Of a stretch of 64,000 nucleotides of DNA, positions 16,921 through 25,634 are shown one piece after another. Source of the DNA: Corynebacterium sp. HMSC04H06. GTDB lineage: Bacteria > Actinomycetota > Actinomycetes > Mycobacteriales > Mycobacteriaceae. A program made the position numbers and the translations under genes. Each line of letters starts with the position of its first letter. Position 1 is the stretch's first letter. The DNA lies in contig NZ_KV823418.1 of the NCBI RefSeq assembly GCF_001815935.1, positions 1 through 64,000 on the forward strand. The letters are read 5' to 3'. The notes beneath the pieces are model-generated. The model was not told the origin of the DNA. It did not search any database and worked only from the letters and a program-made list of their open reading frames with translations.

Positions 16921-18696
16921 TTAGCGCTTGATATCCAACCTCCGGTAACGGTTCACCGCAGCCAAAATCTCGTGCTTGCGGGGGCGGGACAGGTGCCCGG
17001 GGTGGGCGCGCCCCGGGGTCAGCGCGGTCAGGGACTCGGCGGCGATGGTCGCCAGCAGCTCGTCGACTAGCTCGGTGACGGGGCGGGAGTCGTTGTGCTT
17101 GCCCAGCCACTCCAGGCACAGCGCGATGGCGGCGGTCTGCGGGGCATCGGCCAGCTGCGAGACCGCGCTTAGGCCGATGTCGCTCTTGGCAAAGCTGATG
17201 GTGTCTAGCCCGCGCGGCTTTGCGCCCTGGGGCTTGCCCTTGTGACCGGCGGTGGGCTTAAGGCAGCCCGGGGCCAGGGCGCGGCCGCTGGGTTCGAGCA
17301 TGCCGGGCCCCAGCGCCAGCTCGTGTGGGCGGGAGCCGGCGGCGATCTCATGGGCGCGGGAGGTGATCTCGTGCGGCTGGTAGCGGTCCATGGCGATGAC
17401 CGTGTCGGCCAGGCTGAGGTAGGCGCCGGAGCCACCCGCAATCAGGACGGTGGACATGCCCTTGTCCTGGTAGAGCGCCTTCACCCGCGCCACGTACGGG
17501 GTGATGGGCTCCTGGTTGCCGGGGACGAGCTCTTGCATGAGGCGGTCCCGGATCATGAAATTCGTCGCCGAGGTGTCCTCGTCGATCAGCAGGGCGGTGG
17601 CGCCGGCCTCAGCGGCCTCGACGACGTTGGCGGCCTGGGAGGTCGAGCCGCTGGCGTTGGTGGTGGAAAAGCGTCGGGTATCCGCCCCGGTCGGCAGGTT
17701 GGTAATGAACGGGGAGATATCCAGGTCCGTGACCGAGCGGCCGTCCTCGGCGCGCACGCTGGCGGCATCCGCCCGGGTGATGACCCATTCGCGGCCGTCG
17801 CCGGCCACGTGCGGGTAGACGCCGCGCTCCAGGGCGCGCAGCAGCGTGGACTTGCCGTGGTAGCCGCCGCCCACGATGACGGTCAGGCCGGCGGGGACCC
17901 CCATGCCGGTCACGGTGCGGCCGCTGGGCAGCTCGAAGCTGTGCGTGAGCTCCTCCGGGGCGATGAAGGCCGCGGCGGTATCCGCGTCCATCGGCTTGTC
18001 GCTATCCCCGGCCCGGCGCGGCAGGATGGCGCCGTTGCCCACGAAGCCGACCAGGTCGCGGGTAGCCAGCTGCGCGCGCAGGGCCTCCTGGTCGCGCAGG
18101 AGCCAGACGTGACTAGCCAGGTCATCCGGATCGAATTCCTCGGCCACAACCGCCTCTTCCACCGCGTCCGGCAGGTCCTCGGCCAGCAGGCCGGCGGCCC
18201 GGTGGCCTAAAACGCGGCGGCCCTGGGCCGGCAGGCCGACCAGCAGGCGCACCTCAATGACCTCGTCGGTGACCACGACGGCGCTGCGCTCCAGCACCTC
18301 CTGGCCGATGAACCCGACGCTCACGCTGTTGGACTTGCCGCTGCCCTTGCGGCCTTTGCCTCCCTTGCCGCCGCCGATGGCAGCGACGGTACGCGTAAGC
18401 CGGCGGGCCAGGAAGTCGGCCACCGCGACCTTGTCGAGCTCATCGGTGACCACCTCGGCTGGCAGGTCGGCCACCGCGCGGGGCACGCGCACCCGCACCT
18501 TGGACGGGGCGGCGAAGGGATCGCTTTGCACCTTGTCGATCGCCACCGTCAGCCCGTCCGGGCCGGGCTCGGTATAGGTGCCGGCCAGCTTCTTGTACGC
18601 GCCGTAACCGGCGCCGTCGATACCGTGGCAGGCCTTGGCAAGGTCCTCTAAAGTACCGCCTGCGCGGCGGTCACCGCGAAAATTCTTTCCAGACAT
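16921..18696 (-). CDS. ABC-class ATPase domain protein (PF09818-like)
   Basis: A 591-residue soluble P-loop protein of the predicted ABC-class ATPase family, whose function is unknown. An N-terminal domain has a Gly/Lys-rich loop near residues 108-121. Walker A GGGYHGKSTLL lies near residues 276-286, and Walker B is ALLIDEDTSATNFM near 380. A helical C-terminal domain follows. No membrane segments are present. ATG at 18696 is preferred because TACGGT ends 7 nt upstream; GTG at 18705 is possible. It follows tgt by about 50 nt on the same strand and converges on the transporter gene 18 nt away. Confidence 0.85.
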   Translation of the reverse strand: MSGKNFRGDRRAGGTLEDLAKACHGIDGAGYGAYKKLAGTYTEPGPDGLTVAIDKVQSDPFAAPSKVRVRVPRAVADLPAEVVTDELDKVAVADFLARRLTRTVAAIGGGKGGKGRKGSGKSNSVSVGFIGQEVLERSAVVVTDEVIEVRLLVGLPAQGRRVLGHRAAGLLAEDLPDAVEEAVVAEEFDPDDLASHVWLLRDQEALRAQLATRDLVGFVGNGAILPRRAGDSDKPMDADTAAAFIAPEELTHSFELPSGRTVTGMGVPAGLTVIVGGGYHGKSTLLRALERGVYPHVAGDGREWVITRADAASVRAEDGRSVTDLDISPFITNLPTGADTRRFSTTNASGSTSQAANVVEAAEAGATALLIDEDTSATNFMIRDRLMQELVPGNQEPITPYVARVKALYQDKGMSTVLIAGGSGAYLSLADTVIAMDRYQPHEITSRAHEIAAGSRPHELALGPGMLEPSGRALAPGCLKPTAGHKGKPQGAKPRGLDTISFAKSDIGLSAVSQLADAPQTAAIALCLEWLGKHNDSRPVTELVDELLATIAAESLTALTPGRAHPGHLSRPRKHEILAAVNRYRRLDIKR

Positions 18697-18703
18697 ACCC
18701 GCC

Positions 18704-18709
18704 ACCGTA
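18704..18709 (-). promoter_or_regulatory. -10 element of the leaderless ATPase gene
   Basis: TACGGT on the minus strand is followed by 7 nt and the ATG at 18696. This implies a promoter separate from tgt. Confidence 0.45.
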
Positions 18710-18745
18710 ACACCCGACTAGGCGTCACAGCGCGGGCCCTTCGCG

Positions 18746-20005
18746 TCAGCGGCCGGCGTAGTAGCGGCCCAGGAATTCGTCGCGGTAGGCTGCGTAGTAG
18801 CCGCCGTCGATGGCGGCGCGGATATTGTCCACCAGACGGACCATAAACTCCAGGTTGTGGATGGTGCACAGCGTCCCGGCCAGGTACTCCTTCGCCTTGA
18901 GCAGGTGGTGGAGGTAGGCCCGCGAGTAGTTCTCGGAGACGTAGCCGCCGAATTCCTCGTCCACGCCCGCAAAATCGCGCTTAAAGCGCGCGTTCGACAG
19001 GTTCAGCCGCCCGTCCAGGGTGTAAACCCCGCCGCGGCGGGCCAGGCGCGTCGGCGCGACGCAGTCAAAGGTATCCGCGCCGGCCTCCACCGCGGTAAAC
19101 AGGTCGTCCGGCTCGGAAATGCCCAGCAGGTGGCGCGGTTTGTCCTCCGGCAGCTCGTCGCAGACCCAACCGACGATGGTGCCCAGGTTTTCCTTCTCCA
19201 GCGCGCCGCCGATGCCGAAGCCGCCGAAGCCGCGGCTGCCTGTCTCCCAGGCCTTATCGGAGATCTCCACCAGGCCGCGGGCAGCCTGGCGCCGCAGGTC
19301 CTCGTACTGGGCGCCCTGCACCACGCCCCACAGGGACTGCTTGGGTCGGTGGGTGCGCTCCTGGGTCAGCCGCGTGTGCTCATCGATGCAGCGCTGCGCC
19401 CAGCGGTGCGTGCGCGCCACCGACTCTTCCTGGTAGGCGCGGGTGTCGACGAGCGTGGTCAGCTCGTCGAAGGCAAACATGATATCCGCGCCCAGCCCGT
19501 GCTGGATCTGCATGGATTTTTCCGGGGTAAACCGGTGCTGGGAGCCGTCGATGACGGACTTGAAGTCCACCCCGTCTTCATCCACCTGCGCCATGCGCTC
19601 CTTCTTGGCCGCGCGAATATCCTGCTCCGTCAGGTCGGCCAGGTCCATGGCCAGCACCTTCTTGAAGCCCACGCCGAGGCTCATCACCTGAAACCCGCCG
19701 GAGTCGGTGTACGTCGGGCCGTGCCAGTTCTCGAAGGCGGCGACCCCGCCGGCGGCGTCCACGATGTCGTGACCGGGCTGCAGGTAGAGGTGGTACGCGT
19801 TCGACAGGATGGCTTGCGCGCCGGTGGCCCGGATCTGCTCCGGGGTCAGGGTCTTGACGGTGGCCTTGGTGGCCACCGGGATGAAAGCCGGGGTCTGGAT
19901 ATCCCCGTGCGGGGTGCTAATCACCCCGGTGCGGCCGCGCTTTCCCGCGCCTTCCTGTTCCAGGCGGGTACGGACCTTAAAACTCAAGTCACCTGCGTGC
20001 GTCAT
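18746..20005 (-). CDS. tgt: tRNA-guanine transglycosylase, variant without zinc cysteines
   Basis: A 419-residue enzyme that exchanges guanine 34 of GUN-anticodon tRNAs for a deazaguanine. The general fold is intact: TDSGGFQVMSL, the nucleophile Asp314 in FDCVAPTR, and NYSRAYLHHL. Three things differ from usual Tgt. The CxCxxC zinc ligands are replaced by Phe352-Gly-Gly-Tyr-Val-Ser357, although His383 remains. The substrate-pocket DEC is DEL (Leu182). The GGLAVGE loop reads GGALEKE. The start overlaps the mmpL end by 17 nt, and a TATACT box 7 nt before the ATG suggests its own leaderless promoter. Confidence 0.92.
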   Translation of the reverse strand: MTHAGDLSFKVRTRLEQEGAGKRGRTGVISTPHGDIQTPAFIPVATKATVKTLTPEQIRATGAQAILSNAYHLYLQPGHDIVDAAGGVAAFENWHGPTYTDSGGFQVMSLGVGFKKVLAMDLADLTEQDIRAAKKERMAQVDEDGVDFKSVIDGSQHRFTPEKSMQIQHGLGADIMFAFDELTTLVDTRAYQEESVARTHRWAQRCIDEHTRLTQERTHRPKQSLWGVVQGAQYEDLRRQAARGLVEISDKAWETGSRGFGGFGIGGALEKENLGTIVGWVCDELPEDKPRHLLGISEPDDLFTAVEAGADTFDCVAPTRLARRGGVYTLDGRLNLSNARFKRDFAGVDEEFGGYVSENYSRAYLHHLLKAKEYLAGTLCTIHNLEFMVRLVDNIRAAIDGGYYAAYRDEFLGRYYAGR

Positions 20006-22403
20006 GCTGGTCAGTATATTCCCTCTGCTTAGTGGCCTGGGCTTCCCATTCCTTTTCCAGCTCGTTGCCCTCGATGTCGATGGTGGGCAGGATCTTGTCC
20101 AGCCAGCGCGGCATCCACCAGGTGCCGCGGCCCATCAGGAACATCGTGGCGGGCACGAGTGCCATGCGCACGAAGAAGGCATCGAAAAGCACGCCCGCGC
20201 CCAGGGCAAAGCCGAAGATCTGGATGAACGGCAGCGGCTGGTTGATGAAGGCCACGAAGACCGAGATCATGATGATGGCCGCCGCGGTGACCACGCGCGC
20301 GCCCTGGGTGAAGCCGACGATGGTCGCCTCTTCGACCCCGTTGTAGGGCGAGCCCGGCCGGGAGGTGCCGCCGCTGCGCGTGTAGTGCTCGCGCATGCGC
20401 GTGACCAGGAAGACCTGGTAGTCCATGGCCAGGCCGAAGGTCACGCCGATGAGGAAGATCGGCATAAAGGAAATCAGCGGGCCCGGCGCCGGCACTAGGC
20501 CCCACAGGCCCTCCTGCCAGAACAGCACGGTCACGCCGAACGCGGCGCCCACCGAGAGCAGGAAGCCGAGGCCGGCCACCAGCGGGACCAAGACCGAGCG
20601 GAAGACCACGAGCAGCAGCAGGATGGCCAGGCCCACCACGATGCCCAGGTAAAGCGGCATGGCCTGCTCGAGGCGTTCCGTGATGTCCAGCTGCACGGCG
20701 GTCAGGCCCGTCATGCCGACCTCGGTGCCGGTCGCGTCCTCAATCCGGGAGTTGGTATCCCGCAGGGCGTTGGCCACGCCCACGGTGGCCTCCTCCGTGG
20801 GCGAGGTCTCCGGGGTGACCATGATCTGCGCGGCGTTCTGGTCTTGGCTGAGCCCCACCAGCTGGGCGTGCTTGACCCCGCCCACGCCCTTGAGCTGATC
20901 CGTGGTGTACATGAAGGAGGAGAACGCGGCCTTGGAGTGTTCGTCGTTGCCCTCCTGCGCGGACATCAGTGGCTGGAGCGCGGCGGAGTCCTCGTTGACG
21001 TCAGCCGCGTCCACGATGACCAAGAACGGCCCGTTCACGCCGGGGCCGAAGCCCTCCGCGAGCAGGTCCGCGGCCTTGCGCTGGGTGGTGTCCGGGTTCG
21101 AGGTGGTATCCGCCGGCAGCGCCAGCTCCATGTTGAGCACCGGTGCCGAGAGCAGGCCGAGGGAAAGGACCACGCCGGCCATGGTCAGGCCCGGCACCTT
21201 CTGGACCGCGCGCACCCAACGGTTGCCCATGGTGCGGCGGCGGGAGCGCTTGCCCTTGCGGTTCGGGTTGCCGGCCACGCCCGGGATGCGGCCCGCGAAG
21301 GCCTTGTCGCCCAGCAGCCCCAGCAGGGCCGGGATCAGGGTCAGGGCGACCAGCACGGAGATGGCCACGGTGCCGGCGGCGGCCAGGCCCATGGCGGATA
21401 GGAAGCCAATGCGGGCGATCACCAGCGCGAATAGCGCCACGAAGACCGTGGTACCAGCGAAGACCACCGAGGAGCCGGCCGTGCCGGCGGCCATGCCCGC
21501 GGCCTCCGGCCCGGACATCCGCTCGCGCTCGGCGCGGTAGCGCGACAGGATGAACAGGGCGTAGTCGATGCCCACGGCCAGGCCGATCATCACGGCCAGC
21601 ACCGGGGTCATGTTGTTCAGCTCCACCCAGTGGGTGGCGATCATCAACCCCAGCGAGCCGAGCCCCACGCCGATCACCGCGGAGATGAGCGGCATGCCCG
21701 CCGAGACCAGCGAGCCGAAGGTGAAGATCAGCACCAGGAAGGCCACGCCCAGGCCGATTATCTCCGAGGTCGAGTTGACCCGGATATCGTCGCCGAAGCC
21801 GGCGCCGCCGGCCTCGACCTGCAGGCCCGCCGCGCGGCCCAGGTCCATCGCGTCGCTTACGATCTCCTTGTCTTCCGAGTCCACCGAATAGGGGCTCTCA
21901 GCGTCGAAGTCAAAGGTCGTGTACGCGATGGTCCCGTCCTCGCTGACCATCGCCAGGTTGTCCGCGTCCTGGCGGGCGGATTCCTCCGGCAGCCCCATCG
22001 AGGTGAACTGGTCGACGACCTGCTCCTGCAGCTTGGGCGAGACCTCCAGCGGGTTGCCAAAGCGCATGGTGTCGCCCATGTCCAGGTTGTCGCGGAGGTA
22101 GTCCACGACCTGGTCGATGGCCTGCGCGTTGTCCGGGTCGCTGAGCTTCTCGCCCTCCGGGGCGTGGAAGACCAGGTTCACCGTGGGCGCATTCGCCGGG
22201 TTGCCGCCCTCGGGGAAGAGCTCCATGGTCCGGTAGGTCGCGTCGATGGACGGCGTGCCCGCGATGGAGAACTCACTCGTCATCGGCTTCATCAGCGCCA
22301 CGGCCGTACCCGCGGTCGCGGCCAGGAGCACAAGCCAGGTGACGATGACCTTCCACTTGTTCAGGTAGGACCAATGCCCCAACCGGTACAGGAGTTTAGC
22401 CAC
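19989..22403 (-). CDS. MMPL/RND family transporter
   Basis: An 804-residue MmpL-type RND exporter with two sets of about six helices (11-12 in all). There is a large extracytoplasmic loop after helix 1 (about residues 40-190) and another after the middle helices. Family motifs include GIDYALFILSRYR in the first half and FGLAMDYQVFLVTRMRE in the second, with the Asp residues of the proton relay. Corynebacterial MmpLs export trehalose mycolates or other envelope lipids; which substrate applies here is unknown. GTG start with AAAAGGTG upstream. Its 3' end overlaps tgt. Confidence 0.9.
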   Translation of the reverse strand: MAKLLYRLGHWSYLNKWKVIVTWLVLLAATAGTAVALMKPMTSEFSIAGTPSIDATYRTMELFPEGGNPANAPTVNLVFHAPEGEKLSDPDNAQAIDQVVDYLRDNLDMGDTMRFGNPLEVSPKLQEQVVDQFTSMGLPEESARQDADNLAMVSEDGTIAYTTFDFDAESPYSVDSEDKEIVSDAMDLGRAAGLQVEAGGAGFGDDIRVNSTSEIIGLGVAFLVLIFTFGSLVSAGMPLISAVIGVGLGSLGLMIATHWVELNNMTPVLAVMIGLAVGIDYALFILSRYRAERERMSGPEAAGMAAGTAGSSVVFAGTTVFVALFALVIARIGFLSAMGLAAAGTVAISVLVALTLIPALLGLLGDKAFAGRIPGVAGNPNRKGKRSRRRTMGNRWVRAVQKVPGLTMAGVVLSLGLLSAPVLNMELALPADTTSNPDTTQRKAADLLAEGFGPGVNGPFLVIVDAADVNEDSAALQPLMSAQEGNDEHSKAAFSSFMYTTDQLKGVGGVKHAQLVGLSQDQNAAQIMVTPETSPTEEATVGVANALRDTNSRIEDATGTEVGMTGLTAVQLDITERLEQAMPLYLGIVVGLAILLLLVVFRSVLVPLVAGLGFLLSVGAAFGVTVLFWQEGLWGLVPAPGPLISFMPIFLIGVTFGLAMDYQVFLVTRMREHYTRSGGTSRPGSPYNGVEEATIVGFTQGARVVTAAAIIMISVFVAFINQPLPFIQIFGFALGAGVLFDAFFVRMALVPATMFLMGRGTWWMPRWLDKILPTIDIEGNELEKEWEAQATKQREYTDQHDARR
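20013..20018 (-). promoter_or_regulatory. -10 element of leaderless tgt inside mmpL
   Basis: TATACT, an ideal -10 hexamer, lies within the last mmpL codons on the minus strand and ends 7 nt before the tgt ATG. Confidence 0.5.
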
Positions 22404-22528
22404 GAGGTGAACACCTTTTCTGCATCAATATTCCCACCGCTGCGCGGGAAAGAAACGGGAAGGAAGTTTAAAAAAAATTCTAGGGTAAGGACTGCATAGC
22501 CGTATTGCCCTAGTCTAAGTTATGGATC

Positions 22529-22574
22529 AAAAAATTCCCTATCCCACCGGAATGCGCCGGTCAGATAGGGAATT
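22529..22574 (-). terminator. Intrinsic terminator after tRNA-Ser(CGA)
   Basis: AATTCCCTATC and GATAGGGAATT form a perfect 11-bp stem, with an inner CCGG-type hairpin and a run of Ts on the minus strand. Confidence 0.85.
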
Positions 22575-22578
22575 GAGT

Positions 22579-22669
22579 TGGCGGTGGCGGCGGGATTTGA
22601 ACCCGCGGTTGGGGGTTACCCAACAATCGCTTTCGAGGCGATCACCTTCGGCCGCTCGGACACGCCACC
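22579..22669 (-). tRNA. tRNA-Ser(CGA)
   Basis: The acceptor stem GGTGGCG pairs with CGCCACC. The anticodon is CGA in CTCGAAA, there is a long variable arm, and the T loop is GGTTCAAATCC. The discriminator is G with encoded CCA. Confidence 0.95.
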
Positions 22670-22742
22670 GCGTAACAGGTTACGGCAGGCGCCCCGCGTT
22701 AACAAAATCGCCGGTTAGCGCCCGCCGCACCGGGACCACGAC

Positions 22743-22949
22743 TTACTTGTCGTCGCCGGTCAGCTTACCCAAGGCCTCGGAGGCCTTGTCCTTGATGTTG
22801 TTAGCAGCGTCGGACAGCTTGTCCTTGGCGTCAGCAGCGGTCTGCTCGCCCTTGCCCTCGTTGGCAACCTGGTCGTTGTCGGTAGCCTCGCCGTAAGCTT
22901 CCTTAGCCTGACCGACGACCTTGTCCTTGGCATTCTCGAAATCAGCCAT
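22743..22949 (-). CDS. CsbD family stress-response protein
   Basis: A 68-residue hydrophilic Lys/Ala/Asp-rich protein typical of CsbD-like general stress proteins (ADFENAKDKVVGQAKEAYGE at the N-terminus, LSDAANNIKDKASEALGK later). The molecular role is unknown. ATG at 22949 has a strong AAGGAGGA site; a longer frame upstream lacks support. It stands alone, 70 nt from tRNA-Ser(CGA). Confidence 0.9.
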   Translation of the reverse strand: MADFENAKDKVVGQAKEAYGEATDNDQVANEGKGEQTAADAKDKLSDAANNIKDKASEALGKLTGDDK

Positions 22950-23046
22950 GCTTTTCCTCCTTGTTAGAAACAAATTCGTTTGGGTAGCCCCCAGCATACG
23001 CGTGAATACTCGACTGCGCCGCCGTAAAGGTGTCGCACCTCACAAA

Positions 23047-23538
23047 CTAGCGCAGTGGTTCAAAAAATCGTGCCATAAGCTGCGCACATTCCTCGTCGAG
23101 GACCCCCGCCCGGACCTGCGGAATGTGTAGCCCGCCCGGCGCGCGCACCAGATCGATCCATGATCCGCAGGCCCCCGTCTTCGGCTCGAAGGCGCCGAAG
23201 ACCACCGAGCTGACCCGCGCCCCCAGCAGCGCTCCGGCGCACATGGCGCACGGCTCCAGGGTGACCACCAGCTCGCAGCCGGTTAACCGCCACCCGTCCC
23301 CGTGTTCTTTAACCGCGGCCCGGATGGCCTCCACCTCCGCGTGGGCGGTCGGGTCCTGGCGCTGCTCGCGGCGGTTGACGCCGGTGGTCAGCTCGCGCCC
23401 TGAGGCATCAAAAAGCACGGCACCGACCGGCACGTCCCCGGCCGGGGTGCCGGCCGCCACCTCGAGCGCGCGGCGCATGCGGCTTTCTGCCCGGCGCGAC
23501 CCCTCACTGTCCGGCAGGCCGTGGGTGGGCGCGGGCAT
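23047..23538 (-). CDS. tadA: tRNA adenosine(34) deaminase
   Basis: A 163-residue zinc deaminase that converts A34 to inosine in tRNA-Arg(ACG). The zinc/catalytic motifs are HAEVEAI (His and the proton-shuttle Glu) and PCAMCAGAL (two Cys ligands). The N-terminal 15 residues are a non-conserved extension. The start codon overlaps the stop of the preceding gene by 1 nt (TGATG), so the pair is translationally coupled. Its substrate tRNA is encoded at 28125-28200. Confidence 0.92.
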   Translation of the reverse strand: MPAPTHGLPDSEGSRRAESRMRRALEVAAGTPAGDVPVGAVLFDASGRELTTGVNRREQRQDPTAHAEVEAIRAAVKEHGDGWRLTGCELVVTLEPCAMCAGALLGARVSSVVFGAFEPKTGACGSWIDLVRAPGGLHIPQVRAGVLDEECAQLMARFFEPLR

Positions 23539-24062
23539 CAGTCGAGCTCGTCGTCGGTGTCGCTGTCGAGGTTGTCGATGGCCTCCTCCAGCTCGTCGCC
23601 GAAGCCGATATCGCCCGCAATGCGCAGCAACATGTCCGACGGCCAGTCCTCGTCGTTGTCCACGATGAAGCCGAGCTGGTCCTCGCCCACCCCGAGATCC
23701 GCCAAGATGTCGAAGTCGCCGTCGGCGAAGCCGTCCACGTCGTCCAAATCATCCGGGTCGATATCCGGCACGTCCAGGTCTCGCATGTCCAGAAAGTCCG
23801 CCGCGTAATCATCATCGACCGCCATCGTGGCGTCCGAGAGCAGCATGTAGACTCCGCCGGGCACGGGGCGGATGATGACGAAATAGTCGTCGTCGACGCA
23901 GACCATCCCGAAAGCGGCACCCTCGGTGCGCAGGCTCCGCACGGCCCGCACAGTGCGCTCGGCGTCGTCAAAGTCGTCGTCGAATTCGCGCACCACCCAG
24001 CGGCCGTTATCTTGGTGAACCGTGACCGCGAAGGAGTACCCGGAAAAATTTGCGTCGTTCAT
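23538..24062 (-). CDS. TadA-associated acidic protein
   Basis: A 174-residue highly acidic protein of the actinobacterial family found next to tadA (tRNA adenosine deaminase-associated protein). Features are SFAVTVHQDNGRWVVREFDD near the N-terminus, GMVCVDDDYFVIIRPVPGG in the middle, and an Asp-rich C-terminal half. Its biochemical role is unknown. ATG at 24062 is used because TACTCT lies 8 nt upstream (near-leaderless). It is translationally coupled to tadA and divergent from tyrA with a 39-nt gap. Confidence 0.85.
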   Translation of the reverse strand: MNDANFSGYSFAVTVHQDNGRWVVREFDDDFDDAERTVRAVRSLRTEGAAFGMVCVDDDYFVIIRPVPGGVYMLLSDATMAVDDDYAADFLDMRDLDVPDIDPDDLDDVDGFADGDFDILADLGVGEDQLGFIVDNDEDWPSDMLLRIAGDIGFGDELEEAIDNLDSDTDDELD

Positions 24063-24101
24063 ACCTCGTGAGAGTAGTCGCAATGTGGGAAGATTGTCAC
24101 T

Positions 24102-25130
24102 GTGAGTTCTTCAGATGTCCAACGTCCCATTTGCATTATCGGTCTCGGCCTTATCGGCGGCTCTCTGCTGCGCGATTTGACCGAATGTAAACACTCCGTT
24201 TTCGGTTACAACCACTCCACGTCCGGCGCCCGCACCGCTGTCAAGCAGGGCTACGACGTCACGGACGATCTGCCGGCCATCCTCCACCGCGCCGAAACCG
24301 AGGGGGCCCTCATCGTCGTGGCCGTGCCCATGGAGGCCGTCGGAGAGGTCCTCGACGCCATCGCTGAACACGCCCCGAACTGCGGCATCACCGACGTCGT
24401 CTCCGTCAAGACCGCCGTCTACGACCTGATCAAGCAACGCCAGATGGAGACCCGCTACGTGGGCAGCCACCCGATGGCCGGCACCTCCAACTCGGGCTGG
24501 AATAACTCCCAGACCGGCATGTTCAAGCGCGCCGCCTGGGCCATCACCTTCGACCACGCCCAGGAATGCGAGGCCCGCGGCGAGCGGATCGGCCAATTCT
24601 GGATCGATCTCTTCGCCGACGTGACCCGCATGACCCAGATGGTCGGCGCGGAAGCCGTCCCGGTGACCGTGGACAACCACGACGCGGCCGTGGCCCGTAT
24701 CTCCCACCTGCCCCATATCCTGGCCGAGCTGCTCGCCGTGGTGGGCGACAACGGCGGCATCCTCGCTCAGTCGCTGGCGTCGGGCTCCTTCAAGGATGGC
24801 ACCCGCGTGGCGGGCACCCGCCCCGAGCTCGTCCAGCAGATGTGTGAGACCAACGCCCCGGCCTTAGTCGACGCCCTGGACGAGTCCCTTGAGCTCCTGC
24901 AGGCCGCCCGCGACTCGCTGTCCTCCGCGGAGCCGTCCATCGCGGACCTCGCCGACGCCGGCTACCGCGCCCGCACCCGCATTGAGGCCCGTTCCGGCGC
25001 ACGCAAGGAGTCGGTCTCCCCCATCAAGATCTCCTCCCGCCCGGTCCTGCGCCTGCACCCCGGCGGCCACGGCTGGGTCGCGCTGCTGCGCCAGTCCCAG
25101 TCCCTGGGCGGACGGATTGAAATCTTTTAA
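24102..25130 (+). CDS. tyrA: Prephenate (arogenate) dehydrogenase
   Basis: A 342-residue TyrA-family dehydrogenase of tyrosine biosynthesis. The N-terminal Rossmann fold has IIGLGLIGGSLL. The substrate region holds TDVVSVKTAVYDLI, then YVGSHPMAGTSNSGW (catalytic His). The helical dimerisation domain includes ISHLPHILAELLA and FKDGTRVAGTRPELVQQM. Corynebacterial enzymes of this type often prefer arogenate. The start is GTG without a clear ribosome site. The 3' end overlaps the DUF1990 gene by 14 nt. Confidence 0.92.
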   Translation: MSSSDVQRPICIIGLGLIGGSLLRDLTECKHSVFGYNHSTSGARTAVKQGYDVTDDLPAILHRAETEGALIVVAVPMEAVGEVLDAIAEHAPNCGITDVVSVKTAVYDLIKQRQMETRYVGSHPMAGTSNSGWNNSQTGMFKRAAWAITFDHAQECEARGERIGQFWIDLFADVTRMTQMVGAEAVPVTVDNHDAAVARISHLPHILAELLAVVGDNGGILAQSLASGSFKDGTRVAGTRPELVQQMCETNAPALVDALDESLELLQAARDSLSSAEPSIADLADAGYRARTRIEARSGARKESVSPIKISSRPVLRLHPGGHGWVALLRQSQSLGGRIEIF

Positions 25131-25623
25131 CCCGCTCCCCCAACACGTCGCCGCCCGCCGGCGCGCCCAGCCGCTGACCTACCAGCCCGCGGAGTTATAC
25201 CGTCTGCCGCAGCTGCGCGCCAGCCGTGTACTGGACGCCGACTTCGACACCGCCGCGGCCGGCCTGCGCGGCTGGCGGGTTCAGGCCAGCGTCTTCCGCG
25301 TCCGCGCCACCGGCCCGGCCCTGTCCGGCGCGGTAGTCGAGCTCGGCTTCGGCCTTGGCCCACTGGTGAAGAATTTCTATTGCCGCGTCACCGACGTTAT
25401 CGACGAACCCGACCGCTGCGGCTTCACCTACGGAACACTCCCCGGCCACCTCGAGCGCGGCGCCGAAACCTTCACCCTGACCCGCCTGCCCGGAAACCGC
25501 GCCCGCCTGGACATCCTCGCCCGCTCCGAGCCCGCCACCTGGTGGCTGCGGCTTGCCCGACCCGTTATCGACCTCGCCCGGGGTGCCCTGACCTCGCGGC
25601 GGTACCTGCGGGCGCTGGGTTAG
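25117..25623 (+). CDS. DUF1990 family protein
   Basis: A 168-residue protein with DUF1990 features: GWRVQASVFRVRATG, VVELGFGLGPLVKNFYCRV, FTYGTLPGHLERGAETF, and a C-terminal RYLRALG. The family is of unknown function with a predicted START-like fold. TTG at 25117 is chosen because the frame further upstream is only the shadow of tyrA and GGACGG precedes the TTG. It overlaps the end of tyrA, so the two are probably co-transcribed. Confidence 0.8.
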   Translation: MKSFNPLPQHVAARRRAQPLTYQPAELYRLPQLRASRVLDADFDTAAAGLRGWRVQASVFRVRATGPALSGAVVELGFGLGPLVKNFYCRVTDVIDEPDRCGFTYGTLPGHLERGAETFTLTRLPGNRARLDILARSEPATWWLRLARPVIDLARGALTSRRYLRALG

Positions 25624-25634
25624 GGCTTCCCATC

